Shown here one piece after another: positions 22,519 to 33,402 of a stretch of DNA of 43,528 nt (positions are counted from its first letter, which is position 1; each line of letters starts with the position of its first letter). The position numbers and the translations under genes are program-made. The stretch is from Phallus indusiatus (Eukaryota > Basidiomycota > Agaricomycetes > Phallales > Phallaceae), in contig JAQFWX010000200.1 in assembly GCA_027605045.1 (NCBI GenBank), forward strand, positions 1 to 43,528, in the 5' to 3' direction. The notes beneath the pieces are model-generated. The model was not told where the DNA came from and did no database searches. It saw only the letters and a program-made list of their open reading frames with translations.

Positions 22519-23411
22519 TCAATCAGACGAATACGCAGATGACTGGGAATCCGTGTCATTAGGCTGATAGTCCAAGTCCGACTCGTGATCTGGTTCTGGT
22601 TCAGAGCCGGAAGGTGATACATCGACGTGAATCGCAGACTGGGCTGAGCTTGAAGAGGAAGAGGAAGAAGACGATGCCGAGTCCGGTAAATCCGCCCATA
22701 ACCCCGCCTCACCGATCTCCAGCTCTATACCCGGCAACAGTGAGCTCCGCACATTATTCAACAGTTCCTCCAGCCTACGAATTCCTCGTTTACAGAATAA
22801 ACTGTTTTCCTTCCACCACCGTCTTCGTGCCCTCACAGACCCATTCTCCAATTGAACCAGCGCTGGTAGAATTTCCCTCGTCCTTGTATCAAACCGCATG
22901 ATCATAAATCTCGTACTGATACCGGACAGTCCGTATATGTAAGACGTGTCCGCAGTACGTCCATCTTCGATGCATAGATCGAACCTCCCCTTCAACTGTC
23001 TATATGCTTCAACGCGCTTCCTATTCGACATATAATACTCGTCTGTTTTAATCTCGACGATGCAAGCAGGAATCCGACCTGCGTTCCTTGTCAGAAAATA
23101 AATCGTAAACTCGGGCGTTTCCGATTAGGTCCCTGAGTCTGGGGTGCGGTCTGGGGTGCGCATTGAAAACCCTCGGACGATTGAAAGACTGATGTCAGCA
23201 ATTCATTCCAGGGCCCGTACCATTCACATTCATAACGGGTATCCTTGGGTACGTTTTGAAATGACGTTATGGTAGTGGCATTAAATCGCCTGTACAGCTG
23301 GGGTGTTTCGTTATTGTGGGGTGTTTCGTTATTGTCATCAGAATCAGAATCAGAATCATGAGGGGTGGTGGACATAATTTGATTGGATTTGGAAATGGAA
23401 AGAGATTTCAC
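22519..23411 (-). CDS. basidiomycete orphan-family protein with PD-(D/E)XK-like core, copy A
   Basis: Paralogue of the next gene. Shared blocks in order: YGPWNELLTSVFQSSEGFQC, CIVEIKTDEYY (a V-E-I-K motif as in the E-x-K of PD-(D/E)XK folds), RVEAYRQLKGRFDLCIEDGR, SYIYGLSGISTRFMIMRFD and RRWWKENSLFCKRGIRRLEE. An acidic, Ser-rich tail follows, including a run of serines (about 22650-22680). The N-terminus has a Ser-Asp repeat and an 18-bp tandem duplication (about 23298-23334). The frame slips at TTT 23118-23120; one more base joins the upstream part to PEFTIYFLT and the core. The family is common in Agaricomycetes with no assigned role; nuclease activity is inference from the motif only. Confidence 0.7.
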
Positions 23412-24257
23412 TTGAAAGAACAGGGAGTGAGGGAGAGGGAGAGTGAGGGAGGGAGGTGAGAGGAAGTAGGAAAAAAGTACCTCGTAAACAAAGCACTTTC
23501 TCTGTGGGTGTATATATAATCTGATATAATCTGATTATTTATGTATTTATGCTGATCCAGCTTAGCAGTTGATCCACCCACTCGAGCGCAGAAGGGTACA
23601 GAGGCGACATTGTCATAATCATAATCGAGTAACATCAAAAAGCACATTCTAATCTCTATCTATCAATCCATCGTTGAAAAATAATATATATTTAATTCAT
23701 CCCCCCCCCCCCAAGCAGAGAACAATTACTAAAGCTCTATTGTGTAGTTCGACAGCCAAGTCTCTTACGCGAAGAGACTTCTTTTTTGTGTTTTTTTGTG
23801 GGAACCTAGGTCTACTACTTCTTCTTCTTCTTTATTTTCATCTCCTCTCAGATGTTTAATCATTTCTGAATGAAAGAATGAAAGATGGGAGGGCAAACGA
23901 AATTAACCGTCCCACATCTTGCGTCTCATTGCGGCCCGTCTCCCTGTCTTACGTATGAGAATGGACTTTTCATGAATTTGTATGTAAGCTGGCAAAGCGT
24001 GCCTTAAAGATGCTTGTCGTTTATTTCTTTTCCTTTGTTCCCTTTCTTTTTCTTTTTCTTTTGCGCTTATTTCTTCTTTTCTTTCTTTTTATGGGCTTAT
24101 TTTTCTTTCCTGTCTTGGTTTTCACATCGTTTCATAACAAAAAACAAACAAAGTTACGCAAACAAACGTTCAAGAGGACATGAATTGAGTAAAAAAAGCG
24201 AGTAAATGCAAATACAGTCGGGAAAAAATGACATGAATACAAACACAAGCTCCCTCC
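23412..24257. other. spacer between the paralogues
   Basis: Contains a C homopolymer (about 23701-23712), T-rich tracts (about 24010-24110) and the second copy of GAATTTGTATGTAAGC (23974-23989). The short open frames are low-complexity (Phe/Ser) and not credible. It should hold the promoter of copy A and the 3' UTR of copy B. Confidence 0.4.
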
Positions 24258-25127
24258 CTAAACTTCACTTTCTGTATTGGATACATTGCCCATCGCAACT
24301 GCCACGTCCATTATATCATTTTCACCTTTACCTTTTTCTTCGTCGTCAGAGTCGGTTTCTTCATCGTTGGTTTCTGGGGGGGAGTCTGGGAGGGAGTCCA
24401 TTGTAATAATTTTGATAATTGGTGGAGCGCAAAGAGCCGATGCCCTGACTGCATCCATCAAAGCAGCCAGCCTGGTACAGCCTTTTTTCGTCATCACTGG
24501 ACACCACCACCGCATCGGTGCGACTTTCGCCATGTCAGTGGCTGAACGATGAAGACGGGGTTTGATTTCTTGAGTTTCCGTGATTAACTTGATTACCAAG
24601 AAGCGATCACCAATGCACGATAAACCATATATGGCTGAGGTTTTTCGAGCAACTTGATTGTCAAGATAAATCTGCATTCTTCTCTTCGTCTCTCTGTAAG
24701 CTTCAATGCGTAACCTGTGAAAGTTATAGTGAGCCGAGGGCTTAACCTCGATAACACAGGTCACAGTCCCGTAGTATTTAATAATGAAGAAAACCGTCCA
24801 GAAATAATTTCCATATGTGTTAGCTGACTCGTATTGCGGTGCAACTTGAAAACCCTCATGAGGTGGAAACATCCTTGTAAGTAAGGAGTTCCAAGGCCCG
24901 AAGCACAGGTTTTCATCCCGGTTACTCTTTGGTATTTTGAACTCCTGCTTGATGATTGTATCATAGACGAGTTTAGGATTCGACGCCGTTTCTGAACGTT
25001 TAGCGCAATGAGAGTTTTCTACATCTCCAGTCTTGACATCCTTTTTGGAAAGTCTGGTTGTGGACTGGAGGGTTGGGATAGATCGAATCATAGGGTCGTC
25101 GTTCTGTTTATCGTTCACCGGAGACAT
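24258..25127 (-). CDS. basidiomycete orphan-family protein with PD-(D/E)XK-like core, copy B
   Basis: Intact 289-residue frame. The N-terminus is variable; then FGPWNSLLTRMFPPHEGFQV and APQYESANTYGNYFWTVFFI, VTCVIEVKPSAHYNFHRLRI (E-V-K at the end of a beta-strand), EAYRETKRRMQIYLDNQ, SAIYGLSCIGDRFLVIKL, RWWCPVMTKKGCTRLAALMD, and an acidic tail (NDEETDSDDEE). This order of strand-ExK-helix is what is seen in restriction-endonuclease-like folds; the first acidic residue of the usual D-ExK pair is not obvious here. It sits in tandem with copy A on the same strand, so local duplication is likely, although the two are well diverged. Confidence 0.72.
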   Translation of the reverse strand: MSPVNDKQNDDPMIRSIPTLQSTTRLSKKDVKTGDVENSHCAKRSETASNPKLVYDTIIKQEFKIPKSNRDENLCFGPWNSLLTRMFPPHEGFQVAPQYESANTYGNYFWTVFFIIKYYGTVTCVIEVKPSAHYNFHRLRIEAYRETKRRMQIYLDNQVARKTSAIYGLSCIGDRFLVIKLITETQEIKPRLHRSATDMAKVAPMRWWCPVMTKKGCTRLAALMDAVRASALCAPPIIKIITMDSLPDSPPETNDEETDSDDEEKGKGENDIMDVAVAMGNVSNTESEV

Positions 25128-25545
25128 CTGAGCGAGCTATCATATCAGTTAATTGATAATCCATTTATAAATATCTGAGGAGTCTCACCATCAAAAATCT
25201 GATTATACTGATCAGAAGGAATGTATCCGGAAATCTCCCGTTAGTAAAACGAGCAGAAAAGGCAGAAAGGGACTTTGAAGACGGAGGTGTGTGTGGTTTG
25301 TGAAAAAACAGATAAATTTGAGTCTCCGCATGAAAAGTTCACTGAATTCATTTCCACAGCTGTTGCCGAGCCGAGCGAGAAATATGAAAATCTATGACGC
25401 ACTTGACAGTTTCTATTTCGAAAGTTTATCTGAGTCAGATTCCTACGCCCAGTGCCGCACAAGCTGACGCAACCCATTGTCAAACGATTCCGACAGACGC
25501 TTGAAAATATATTGTTTCGGATTTTGCCTTCCTAGCCATCGCCTG

Positions 25546-25972
25546 CTAATCGCTAACTTTTTTTTCTAACTCAGACCACCCTCTCTTCACTTCAACTTCC
25601 ACCATCCATGCACGTTCAACCTGTTCCGATCCGTTCACCTCTCGTCCATTGAGGAATCCAGAGGAAAAAGAGTGGTTGAGTTCCCCTTGAATGCTGATGG
25701 TTCTCTCAACAGGCTTCTCTTCTTCATATATAGAAAAAGATTGAGGCCGGTCATTCCATACAAATGAGTATGAAAGTCGACGTTGTAGAACTTTTGGCAG
25801 GGTTGATCTCCGGGCATTTTTCATTCCCCTGTTTTTCCTTCCTGGCGGGTGGTGTATCCATCGACACATGAATAGGGTTGTCCGTCTGGGTCTTGGGGTC
25901 AGGATTGACCGCTTGCCTTTTCAGGCATAAAGGACTTTCCTTTCCCTTTTTCTGTGGCTTTTTTTTCGTCAT
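25546..25972 (-). CDS. small orphan protein, frame broken
   Basis: Three overlapping frames read as one protein of about 140 residues: a Lys-rich start (MTKKKPQKKGKESPLCLKR), PIHVSMDTPPARKEK, then CQKFYNVDFHTHLYGMTG, then IYEEEKPVERTISIQGELNH to RGWSELEKKVSD. Two one-base gaps, at TTTTT 25817-25821 and AAAAA 25734-25738, would join them. No family recognised. It could also be unrelated chance frames. Confidence 0.35.
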
Positions 25973-26853
25973 CTTTCATCCCCTTGCTCCCCCCCCTATT
26001 TTGTTTGATCATAATGGCGCTTGTCTCCTTGCTACAGCTCTATTCGGCCATGTCACTTGGTCACTTGGTGCTTGGTCTGTTTTGTGTTGGGCGTTTCACA
26101 TGATGAATCCACCTCGACCTCCGTCCTACTAGACGTGAACCTAGTCCCTTCCTCTCTTTCCATGCACTTCCTAAGCTCTTGTCAGTTAGGGACTGGAAAA
26201 ATACGTGGAGGTTTAGGGAGCGCAGTTGCAGGTGTCTACCCTACATTTCATGGACTTGACGAAATTTCGTCCCATCAACGCATCTCTCACGCTGCATAGC
26301 ATGTCGCACACAGCATGGGCATTCAGCAGAGCAGGTAAGTGCCGTTGCTGTACTATCGTCCATCGTCTCTCACCTTCTGCCACATCACTGCATACTTCGA
26401 GCTTCTCTTTGAGCCTTCATTTTTTTCATTTCTCTCAATCTTATCTTAGAACTTCATCTTGTCAGAAACTCGCTAGAACCATATTCCCATACATTCCCTT
26501 GCATGAAGCAAGGGCTCTGGACCCCCGTACAATTTGCTTCCATCTGACACTTGTTTGTACATATTTGTTTTCACTGCTTACGCGTTCAAGGTTAACGTGT
26601 GACGCCTCCCATATCGTCGTCGTCAAACCATGCACGATGTCATCAACAGAGGCTGAGTCCAACCTCGGATGCTCAAAACTCGTGCAGTTGTCAGGAGTGT
26701 CCTTCTGCACCATTACTTTCGATATTAGGTGGCGTTACTACAATAATTTCCGTCGTTATCTCATCACAGTATGTCTTTCTACGTACAAACTCTTATTATC
26801 TTGACATTAAACACACTATATAGACGATACATCGCCGCGACACTGCCTTAAAG
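25973..26853. other. intergenic region with a possible first exon
   Basis: A plus-strand frame from 26250 (MDLTKFRPINASLTLHSMSH) runs into a good donor (GCAG|GTAAGT at about 26336), as a real first exon would, but I cannot find a persuasive second exon. Otherwise no feature is supported before the helicase fragment. Confidence 0.3.
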
Positions 26854-27414
26854 CTATGTGACGGAGTCTTTTCTCAGAAGCCACTCGTCAAAGTACCTCA
26901 GATCTCCGTCCATCTCGCCCGTTATGAGTTTGGTCTCAAAATCTCTTAACAAACGCACATGCTCTCTACTTTTGGACCTCGAAAGGGCTACGTATGCATT
27001 GAACTGGCTCAACTTCCCAGTAGGCGGTTTAGCCAGATCAATGATCACTGGGCTGATGGTTTGCCTCTGCAACTTATAATCGGTGAACGCGTATGCGGGT
27101 GTCAAAGCAAATTGTTGTCGGTATATTCTAGTCTTCACCCCTGTTTTTGACTTCAAATCGTGGGATTCCTTATGCGTCTCGATGGGTAAGACACCTTCTG
27201 GCAAACCTCTCAGGCGCATGCTTGGGGGTACATCGGGTCGAAACAATACCAACTTCGGTGGATATTGTAAAGTGTGCTCGTGAACACCTGTGGGTACCAT
27301 CGCTTCATGAGGATCCAGATATATCTGTAACGCTTCGTTACTTTTTATAGTGTACCGCGTACGGTACACAAGTTTTATCACGCTGTAGTCCTCACACCAA
27401 TATAACAGACCAAG
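26854..27414 (-). pseudogene. C-terminal fragment of a PIF1/Helitron-type helicase, cut by the LTR element
   Basis: Open frame ending at 26854 with the C-terminal blocks of PIF1-like helicases abundant in Agaricomycetes: QQFALTPAYAFTDYKLQRQT (motif V/VI region, though the usual Q-G-Q-T reads Q-R-Q-T), IIDLAKPPTGKLSQFNAYVA, LSRSKSREHVRLLRDF. Upstream the frame stays open (YWCEDYSVIKLVYRTRYT) to about 27414, where the 226-bp LTR begins. The N-terminal helicase motifs (Walker A and B) are not found anywhere in the window, so only the tail survives. It may come from a Helitron or a subtelomeric helicase gene. Confidence 0.7.
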
Positions 27415-27419
27415 GGTGC

Positions 27420-27645
27420 TGTATTATTATGGTGTAAAAACAAAATGCGCGTGCTGAATCAGCACGCGCGTAACTACTACTAATGTACAGTTATTACATA
27501 ATGGCTCGCCGCGTCACGGCGAGCCAGAGGCGTTAAGCGCCTCTATTATTAGAAGTACTAATAGTAATTACTGCAGAGGGCTTCGCCCTCTGCATATGCC
27601 CAAGTGGCATATACTCAATCCACCGCATACGGTGGATCCGTTACA
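27420..27645 (-). repeat. 3' LTR of the chromovirus (226 bp)
   Basis: On the minus strand it begins TGTAACGGATCC at 27645, directly after the polypurine tract, and ends AATACA at 27420, so it has the expected TG..CA ends. Most of its length is a string of hairpins: 27447-27456 with 27460-27469 (10 bp), 27503-27511 with 27517-27525 (9 bp), 27573-27581 with 27585-27593 (9 bp), 27594-27600 with 27606-27612 (7 bp), and 27618-27625 with 27630-27637 (8 bp). The outer (left) end is inferred from the TACA terminus and from the open helicase frame resuming just beyond. Confidence 0.75.
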
Positions 27646-27655
27646 TCCTCCCCTT
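27646..27655 (-). other. polypurine tract
   Basis: AAGGGGAGGA on the minus strand, immediately before the TG of the LTR: the plus-strand priming site expected at this place in an LTR retrotransposon. Confidence 0.8.
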
Positions 27656-27707
27656 GTGACTTGGACTCCAAGTCATGGGATCGCGAAGAGGAGGCGTCTG
27701 ACTGTAA

Positions 27708-29449
27708 TCAGTCAGAGGGATTGCTGTAGTCAATCTCCATGCTCTCCGAGGCACTCGGATGCGGCGCGTCAAGGTCCTCAGGGGGCCTTAACAATTCCTC
27801 GTCCGTCATCTGAATTGGGACGGACGGGGAGTAGACCTTGTTAGGCTGGCCTGCCACGATGCTGGCAGGTGAAGCCGACGCATGGACGGCGGGGGCGGAC
27901 GACTGAGTCGTACGCGCCTTTTTTGTTGGACGATCCAGTCCACGGCGCACGCGATAGTCATGCGCGATGCGATTGACATCTTCTCCATTGGCGTATCGTT
28001 GGAGAAGGGGCGCGATCACCTCAGTGACGCGTCTTGTCGTCGCTCCATTGGCATGCATGGAGCGAATCACCTCCTCTATGGTAATGGAGGATTTGCACTC
28101 GAAGAACGAGTGTAGCCTTCCATAAGCGTGGAAGGCAGGTGGGTGGAGGAATTACCCTTACCACCGAGAACTTCTTCCCACACAGTAAGTGCGGGGTCGA
28201 GGAGGCACTCAGCCGCCTTCTCGAGGAACTTGGCACGTACTTCACGAGTACGTGTGACTCGTTTGAGCCATGCGAACACCTCAACATCTTGAGGGTTTAA
28301 TGATCCATCCGACATTAGTCGGATGTAAGGAGGACCTGGTTAGGGTCCGCATTCCAAGTATTGATTAAATACTTGATCTCGGGGTGTATGAGTTCTCCCG
28401 AGATAGACACCACCGATGGACGGTTGGCGGCAGCCTCCATAGCTTCAAGCTTGGCGGTCTTTCTCGCCAGGCGACGCTCCTTCATGGATCTGCGCCAGCG
28501 AGTCCATGCGTATGAAATACGCATGTGAACCCCCTGTCATCGGGTACGTGAACACCGGGGGTCGGTCCAAACCCGGGTTCCAATCTCGACGAACAATGGT
28601 TCGTCGAGGCTGCAGGTGTTATACCATGCAGTAGGATTGGGGTGCCAGGCACCAGAGAGTGATCCCCACTAACAGTGGGGTCGAAGCCCTGACGAAGAAG
28701 GGCCATGGGTCCCGGTTGGAGTCCCATCCTGGCTTGGTCCGTGGATACGGACCAGAGGGTTTCCTTGGAGAAACCGGGGCAGCATCGCGAGAGCCCGATG
28801 CCTTGGTTGCATCAGCGTAGGTACGCTGAGGTTTGCGTTTGGTGGACGACGCGATGGAGGCGTCGTCATCATAGTCGTTATCATCGACTATGTCTTCCAT
28901 GTCGTCGTCAGACGACATGTCGTTGAAAATATCAGGCAAAGGGGCTGCCTGGGATGGTTCAGGCGCTTTATCGGCCTGGTCTCTCGACCGCTTTTGGAGG
29001 TCGATGGGGTAGTCGACGGGCCTGCCGTCGCGCTGAACGTTCAAGTTCAGCAATGCGAGCTTTCAGCTCGCAGATACGACGATTCGCATCGTCGAGGTGG
29101 TCTGTCAAGGACTTGACGTCCTTTTCAGCTTCTTCTAGACGTTCGTCTAGATGATAGTACTCCCTCCTTATGAAGGGAAAGGCCTTGTAGACGGCCTGCT
29201 TGACCATATCATGGTCAAGGATGATTGCCCCGCTGCCAGCGGGCCTGCCAGGTGACTGGCAAAGTCGTTGCACGCAGTGCAACTATCATTGTTATGATAG
29301 ACGGATATGCATCCGTCCATCGCGTCTAAGGTCCATTCGGACCTTTGCAGGGCCAGTTGAGCCTCTGCTTTTTTGAACCTACTAACAGGTTGCGGCGTAG
29401 GCGACCGCGAGCGTGATCGTTCGCGTTGCTTTCCCTTGCTGTCAGGCAT
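27708..29449 (-). CDS. extra retroelement ORF downstream of integrase; coiled-coil protein of unknown function
   Basis: Starts 80 bp after the pol stop with MPDSKGKQRERSRSRSPTPQ. Pieces in successive frames read as one protein of roughly 570 residues: a basic RS start, a segment with two Cys pairs (SCTAC and flanking), HLDERLEEAEKDVKSLTDHL through ELKARIAELERSA (coiled coil), an acidic stretch (SSDDDMEDIVDDNDYDDDAS) and a basic stretch (STKRKPQRTYADATKAS). A globular C-terminal part follows: EVFAWLKRVTRTREVRAKFL, CLLDPALTVWEEVLGG, TRRVTEVIAPLLQRYANGED. Breaks fall at short runs such as CCCC 29228-29231, TTTT 28992-28995 and GGG 28141-28143. It has no membrane segment, so it is not an envelope protein. 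It shares the hairpin tiling, so it belongs to the element. Confidence 0.65.
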
Positions 29450-29528
29450 GGGGGTGTTGAGGAGAAAAGACCGTGAACGGACTTTGGGTTATATACTTGG
29501 GCGGCCTCATGGAGCGCCCAAGTGAAAA

Positions 29529-32500
29529 TTACCTCACCGCGTAGCAGTGAAGTGCCAGTGGATCCCTGTGGGTGGGATCTTCAAGCAGATCCCGAGTGGG
29601 ATCTGGGCGCTTGTTGCTGGTCCGTGACTCTCCGTGATTGGATAGTCGTGGCAGCTGCCGAGGCTCGTTTACGCCTCGTAATTGCAAGTACTCGTCTAGA
29701 GCTTGCAAGTCCTTACAGTTACTGTAAGGTTCCCAAGTGGTATCCCCAAGGGTCCACTGGACTAGGAACTCGAGATCTTTCTCGCGAGTTCCACTCCAGC
29801 GATGAGCTAGGAGTTCCTCGACGTGCCATTCAGCATCGTCTGGCTGTCCAAAATCATACGCCGTGAGTGTATCGCGCGTGGAAACCTCTCGTCGTCATTA
29901 GCGATGTGAGGTTTAATCAAATCCACGTGAAATACGGGATTTATGCGACGTTGCTTGAGCTCCTCAGAGAGCTCAAGTTTCACTGTGATATTGTCTTTAG
30001 CGGACAATATTTTGTATGGTCCCATAACGCGGGATCAACTTCTTAACTCTCCCCTTGGGGAGGTTGAGGTTCCTCGTCGACAGATAGACGAGGTCACCCT
30101 CTTTATACTCCGGTGCATCGCGCCGTGAGTTGTTCGCGTAGTGAGCCTGTTTAATGCGACTGGCTATGATAGCGTCATGCGCTATCATGAGATTCCACTT
30201 TGCCTGTTGAGCAAAGTGTTGAACACCTTTGAATTTGGTGTTCGTCTCAATTTTCCTTCCCAAACTGGGAAGATAGCCGTAATTGAGTTCAAACGGCGCG
30301 AAACCAGTGGTTTCGCTGGTGCTGCTATTAATAGCAAACTCCACCATTGGGATCCTTTCGGCCCAATCTTTTGATCGTTCTGTATCACGGAACGAAGTAT
30401 TTGGCCAATCGAGCGATTGGCTCGCTCGGTAGATCCATCCGTTTGCGGATGGAACGCCGTGGACATGAGCAATCGTGTCCCCATTAGGCGTTGCAGTTCC
30501 TGCCAGAACTTGGCAGTGAATCGTGCATCCCTGTCACTCACGATTGAGTCAGGGACACCGTGGAGTCTTACGACTTCACTGAGGTATAACCAGGCTGTGC
30601 CCTTGGCGGTCAGCTTGGTGGTGGTTGGCATCAGACGAACCATAGAGGTCAGTCTGTCAATCACGACGAATAGGAAGTCGTGGCCGTTTGAAACGGGTAA
30701 TGGACCGACGAAGTCCATTCCAATCGATTCCCAAGGTCTATTGGGAATCGGGAGTTGTTTTAACAGACCACTGGGGTGATTATTCTCCCCTTTATTGGTC
30801 TGGCACGTGCAGGATCTGCAGAACGTATCGATGTCTTCAATCATCGATTTCCACCAGTACGCTTGTCTAACGTACTGAGACGTTTTGTAACGTCCGAAGT
30901 GCCCAACGATTTGGTGGGCCTCACTGATTATAATCTCAGTGATCCTCCTCCCCTTGTAAAATGCGTTATGGGGACGCATAATACATCGCGGAGGAACTGA
31001 TTCTTGGTAAAGATCAGTTGATTTTTAATTCCAAACGCCTTGTGAGCGTTCGGGTTGGCAAGAACCAGCTTAAATACTGGGTCCTTGTGATAACCTTGCT
31101 GTATCAGCGAGGTGAATTCAGCAAAGCCCTCAATTTTGGCTTTAAGAAGCTTGCTGTCTTGCTCTGCACTTAGAGCAAGTATATCCTCATCGGATTGCGC
31201 TTCTGTAATATCAGAAGGTGTAGTATTTGAGGGACCTTCAACTCGAGGTTCCTCTCGTACTCGTGAACGTGTAATAACGTTCACTCTCACTTCATCCCTT
31301 CTTTCGATGGGAAGATGATCCCCTTCGGGATCAAGTCTAACGTCAGCATTGACGTATACCTCCGGAGGGTGAACCTCATCCGGAGTGTCCTCTTCGTAAT
31401 AACGAGAGAGGCCATCGGCGACATTGTTAGTGACGCCCTTGACATGAATCGTCTCGTAGTCAAAACGAGACAGGTATTCATACCACCGTGCTTGACGCGG
31501 TGACATGCGAGGCTGGGTCTTGAAGTGGACCATGGCCTCGTTGTCCGTTACTAGGGTGAATCTACGCCCTAGTAGTTTGTCTTCCCACTTGAGGAAGGCT
31601 TCAAGTACCGCGATGAGCTCATGCTCATGGGTGCGGTAGTTGTATTGAGCAGGGGTGAACTTCTTCGAGAGAAACCCTGCTGGCCTACACGTTTGCCATG
31701 TAGGCCCTTGCCCATAATAGGCACCGACGCCACATTTAGAGCCGTCGGTTACGACCCAAATTGGATCTGGGTCGTCCACGTTAATAGGCTTCAAGATAGG
31801 AGCCTTTCGCGTGAGTGCTTTGATTGAATCAAAGCACTTGTTCAACAACGGCGTCCATACGAACGGTCTGTTGTTGTACGTACACCCTGATAGTGGTGTA
31901 GTGTATGCGGCTACCCCTGGTAGGTATGCCGCAACGTATTGTACGAGGCCCAGAAATTTCTGGACATCGTTATACGTGCGTGGAGTTCTCCACTCACGTA
32001 TTTTGTCCATCTTCTCGTGATCGGGATGGATGCCATCATCGTCGATGATGTGGCCTAAGCACTCCAGTCGCTTAGAGTACAAATCAACTTTACGACTACT
32101 TAGGTAAAGTTGTGCTTCTCGCAGACGCGAGAAGGCATTCTCTAGATGCTGCTGATGCAGATCTATTGTGTTTGAATAGACGAACACGTCGTCTATGTAT
32201 GCATCCGTCGAACGACCGATGCAGTCCCTAAATATGTGAGTCATCAGACGTTGAAACGTCGATGGGGCATTACAGTCTCCTTGCTGCATGACATGGCTCT
32301 TGAAAGTGCCATAGATGGTGGCAAAGGTCGTCTTGTGGACGTCCTCTGGGACTATGCGTACTTGCTCGTACGCCTCAGTCAGATCAATTTTTGATCTGTA
32401 TTTGTGTCTCGCCACGTTCTGGCGGATGGTTTCCTGGTCAGGGAAGGGCGTTACGTCCTTCTCTGTGTTTTCGTTCTGCAGTCGCAGATCGAACACGGTC

Positions 32501-33402
32501 CGTAGTGCTAGGACTACGGCTCGTTTCTGCAGGCAAAGCATAGGGATTGCCTGTGTAGCTACAGTTGGTTCCCACCAGCCTGCAGCTACGTATCGCTGAA
32601 TCTTTTCAGCGAGTAGCGCTTTGAGCGCATCCAGACACCTGGGAAGGTGGTACCGGATCTTCTTATTGGGCTCAATAAGAGGAATCTGGTGATTCACTTC
32701 CCGAAATGGGGGAAGTCGGGAAGGGACAGGACCGAACAGGTCACTGTACTTGTTCTTCCAGTACTCGATGAGTGCTGGGATATTCTCTTCCGTCATCTCA
32801 GGGACGGAGGAGCTGGAATGTTGGGTGCTGGCTAGCACCATCGCTCCTGTTTCAGGAGCGTGTCCAATCACATGGTGATTGGTGTCAATCACCTCGCCGT
32901 CGCGGGTGATTGTACCTCTGCTGAAATCCAGGCAGATGTTGTAGCGTCTCAGGAATGGGACGCCAATGATCACATCATAGTGATCGATGTTGACGATGTC
33001 AAAGTACTCTTGGACATCGATACCTCCGTGGATTCGGGTGTACGTTCCATACTGGATGGAAGACTTGCTGCCCTTAACGGCCAGCTGCAGCACGACAGGT
33101 TTGTCGAGCTTGAAGGTTCTTGCCCCGGTGGCAAGAGAGAAATGAGGGGACATGATCATCCCCTGGCATCCACTGTCGACTAGGCAGTGGGCCAATTGGC
33201 CATTGACTGGCCAGAAACCCTCAATGGGTCTCGATGCGTTTCTGTCTCGTGTTGGGGCACGAGAGCTCACTCTAGCCGTATGGTCATAGAGTGGTTCCTT
33301 GCTCGTAGCGAGCGAGGACTCATTGTCATCCAATGGCGATGACTTGTGGACCGCGAAGTGCAGTCTGCGCTCCTCATACTCGTCACCAATTGTGAGGAGC
33401 AT
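29529..33402 (-). CDS. pol: pol of the chromovirus: protease, reverse transcriptase, RNase H, integrase, chromodomain
   Basis: The first frame (33402-30928, 824 residues) shows aspartic protease HCLVDSGCQG (about residue 76), RT with catalytic AYIDDVFVYS (about 402-410), and RNase H with WVVTDGSKCG (Asp about 553), HEHELIAVL and LVTDNEAM. The next (from 30979) has the integrase HHCC zinc region (EAHQIVGHFG, CRSCTCQTNK) and DDE core (GMDFVGPLP, VSDRDARF, HPQTDGSTERANRS). It continues with KLI..GPYKIL, then a C-terminal chromodomain (EWHVEELLAHRW, EFLVQWTLGDTTWEPYSN) and stops at 29529. Frame slips lie at GGGG 30970-30973, TTTT 30369-30372, near 30025 and near 29860. The enzyme residues are all present, so the element may be active once base calls are corrected. 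Confidence 0.9.

Noticed and set aside
26462..26713. Minus-strand 83-codon ORF beside the helicase fragment
   Set aside because: No helicase motif or continuity with the downstream frame; it overlaps other chance frames.
30185..30979. Programmed -1/+1 ribosomal frameshifting as the explanation for pol breaks
   Set aside because: Breaks are too many, occur at ordinary short homopolymers and in host genes as well; no slippery heptamer plus pseudoknot is needed.
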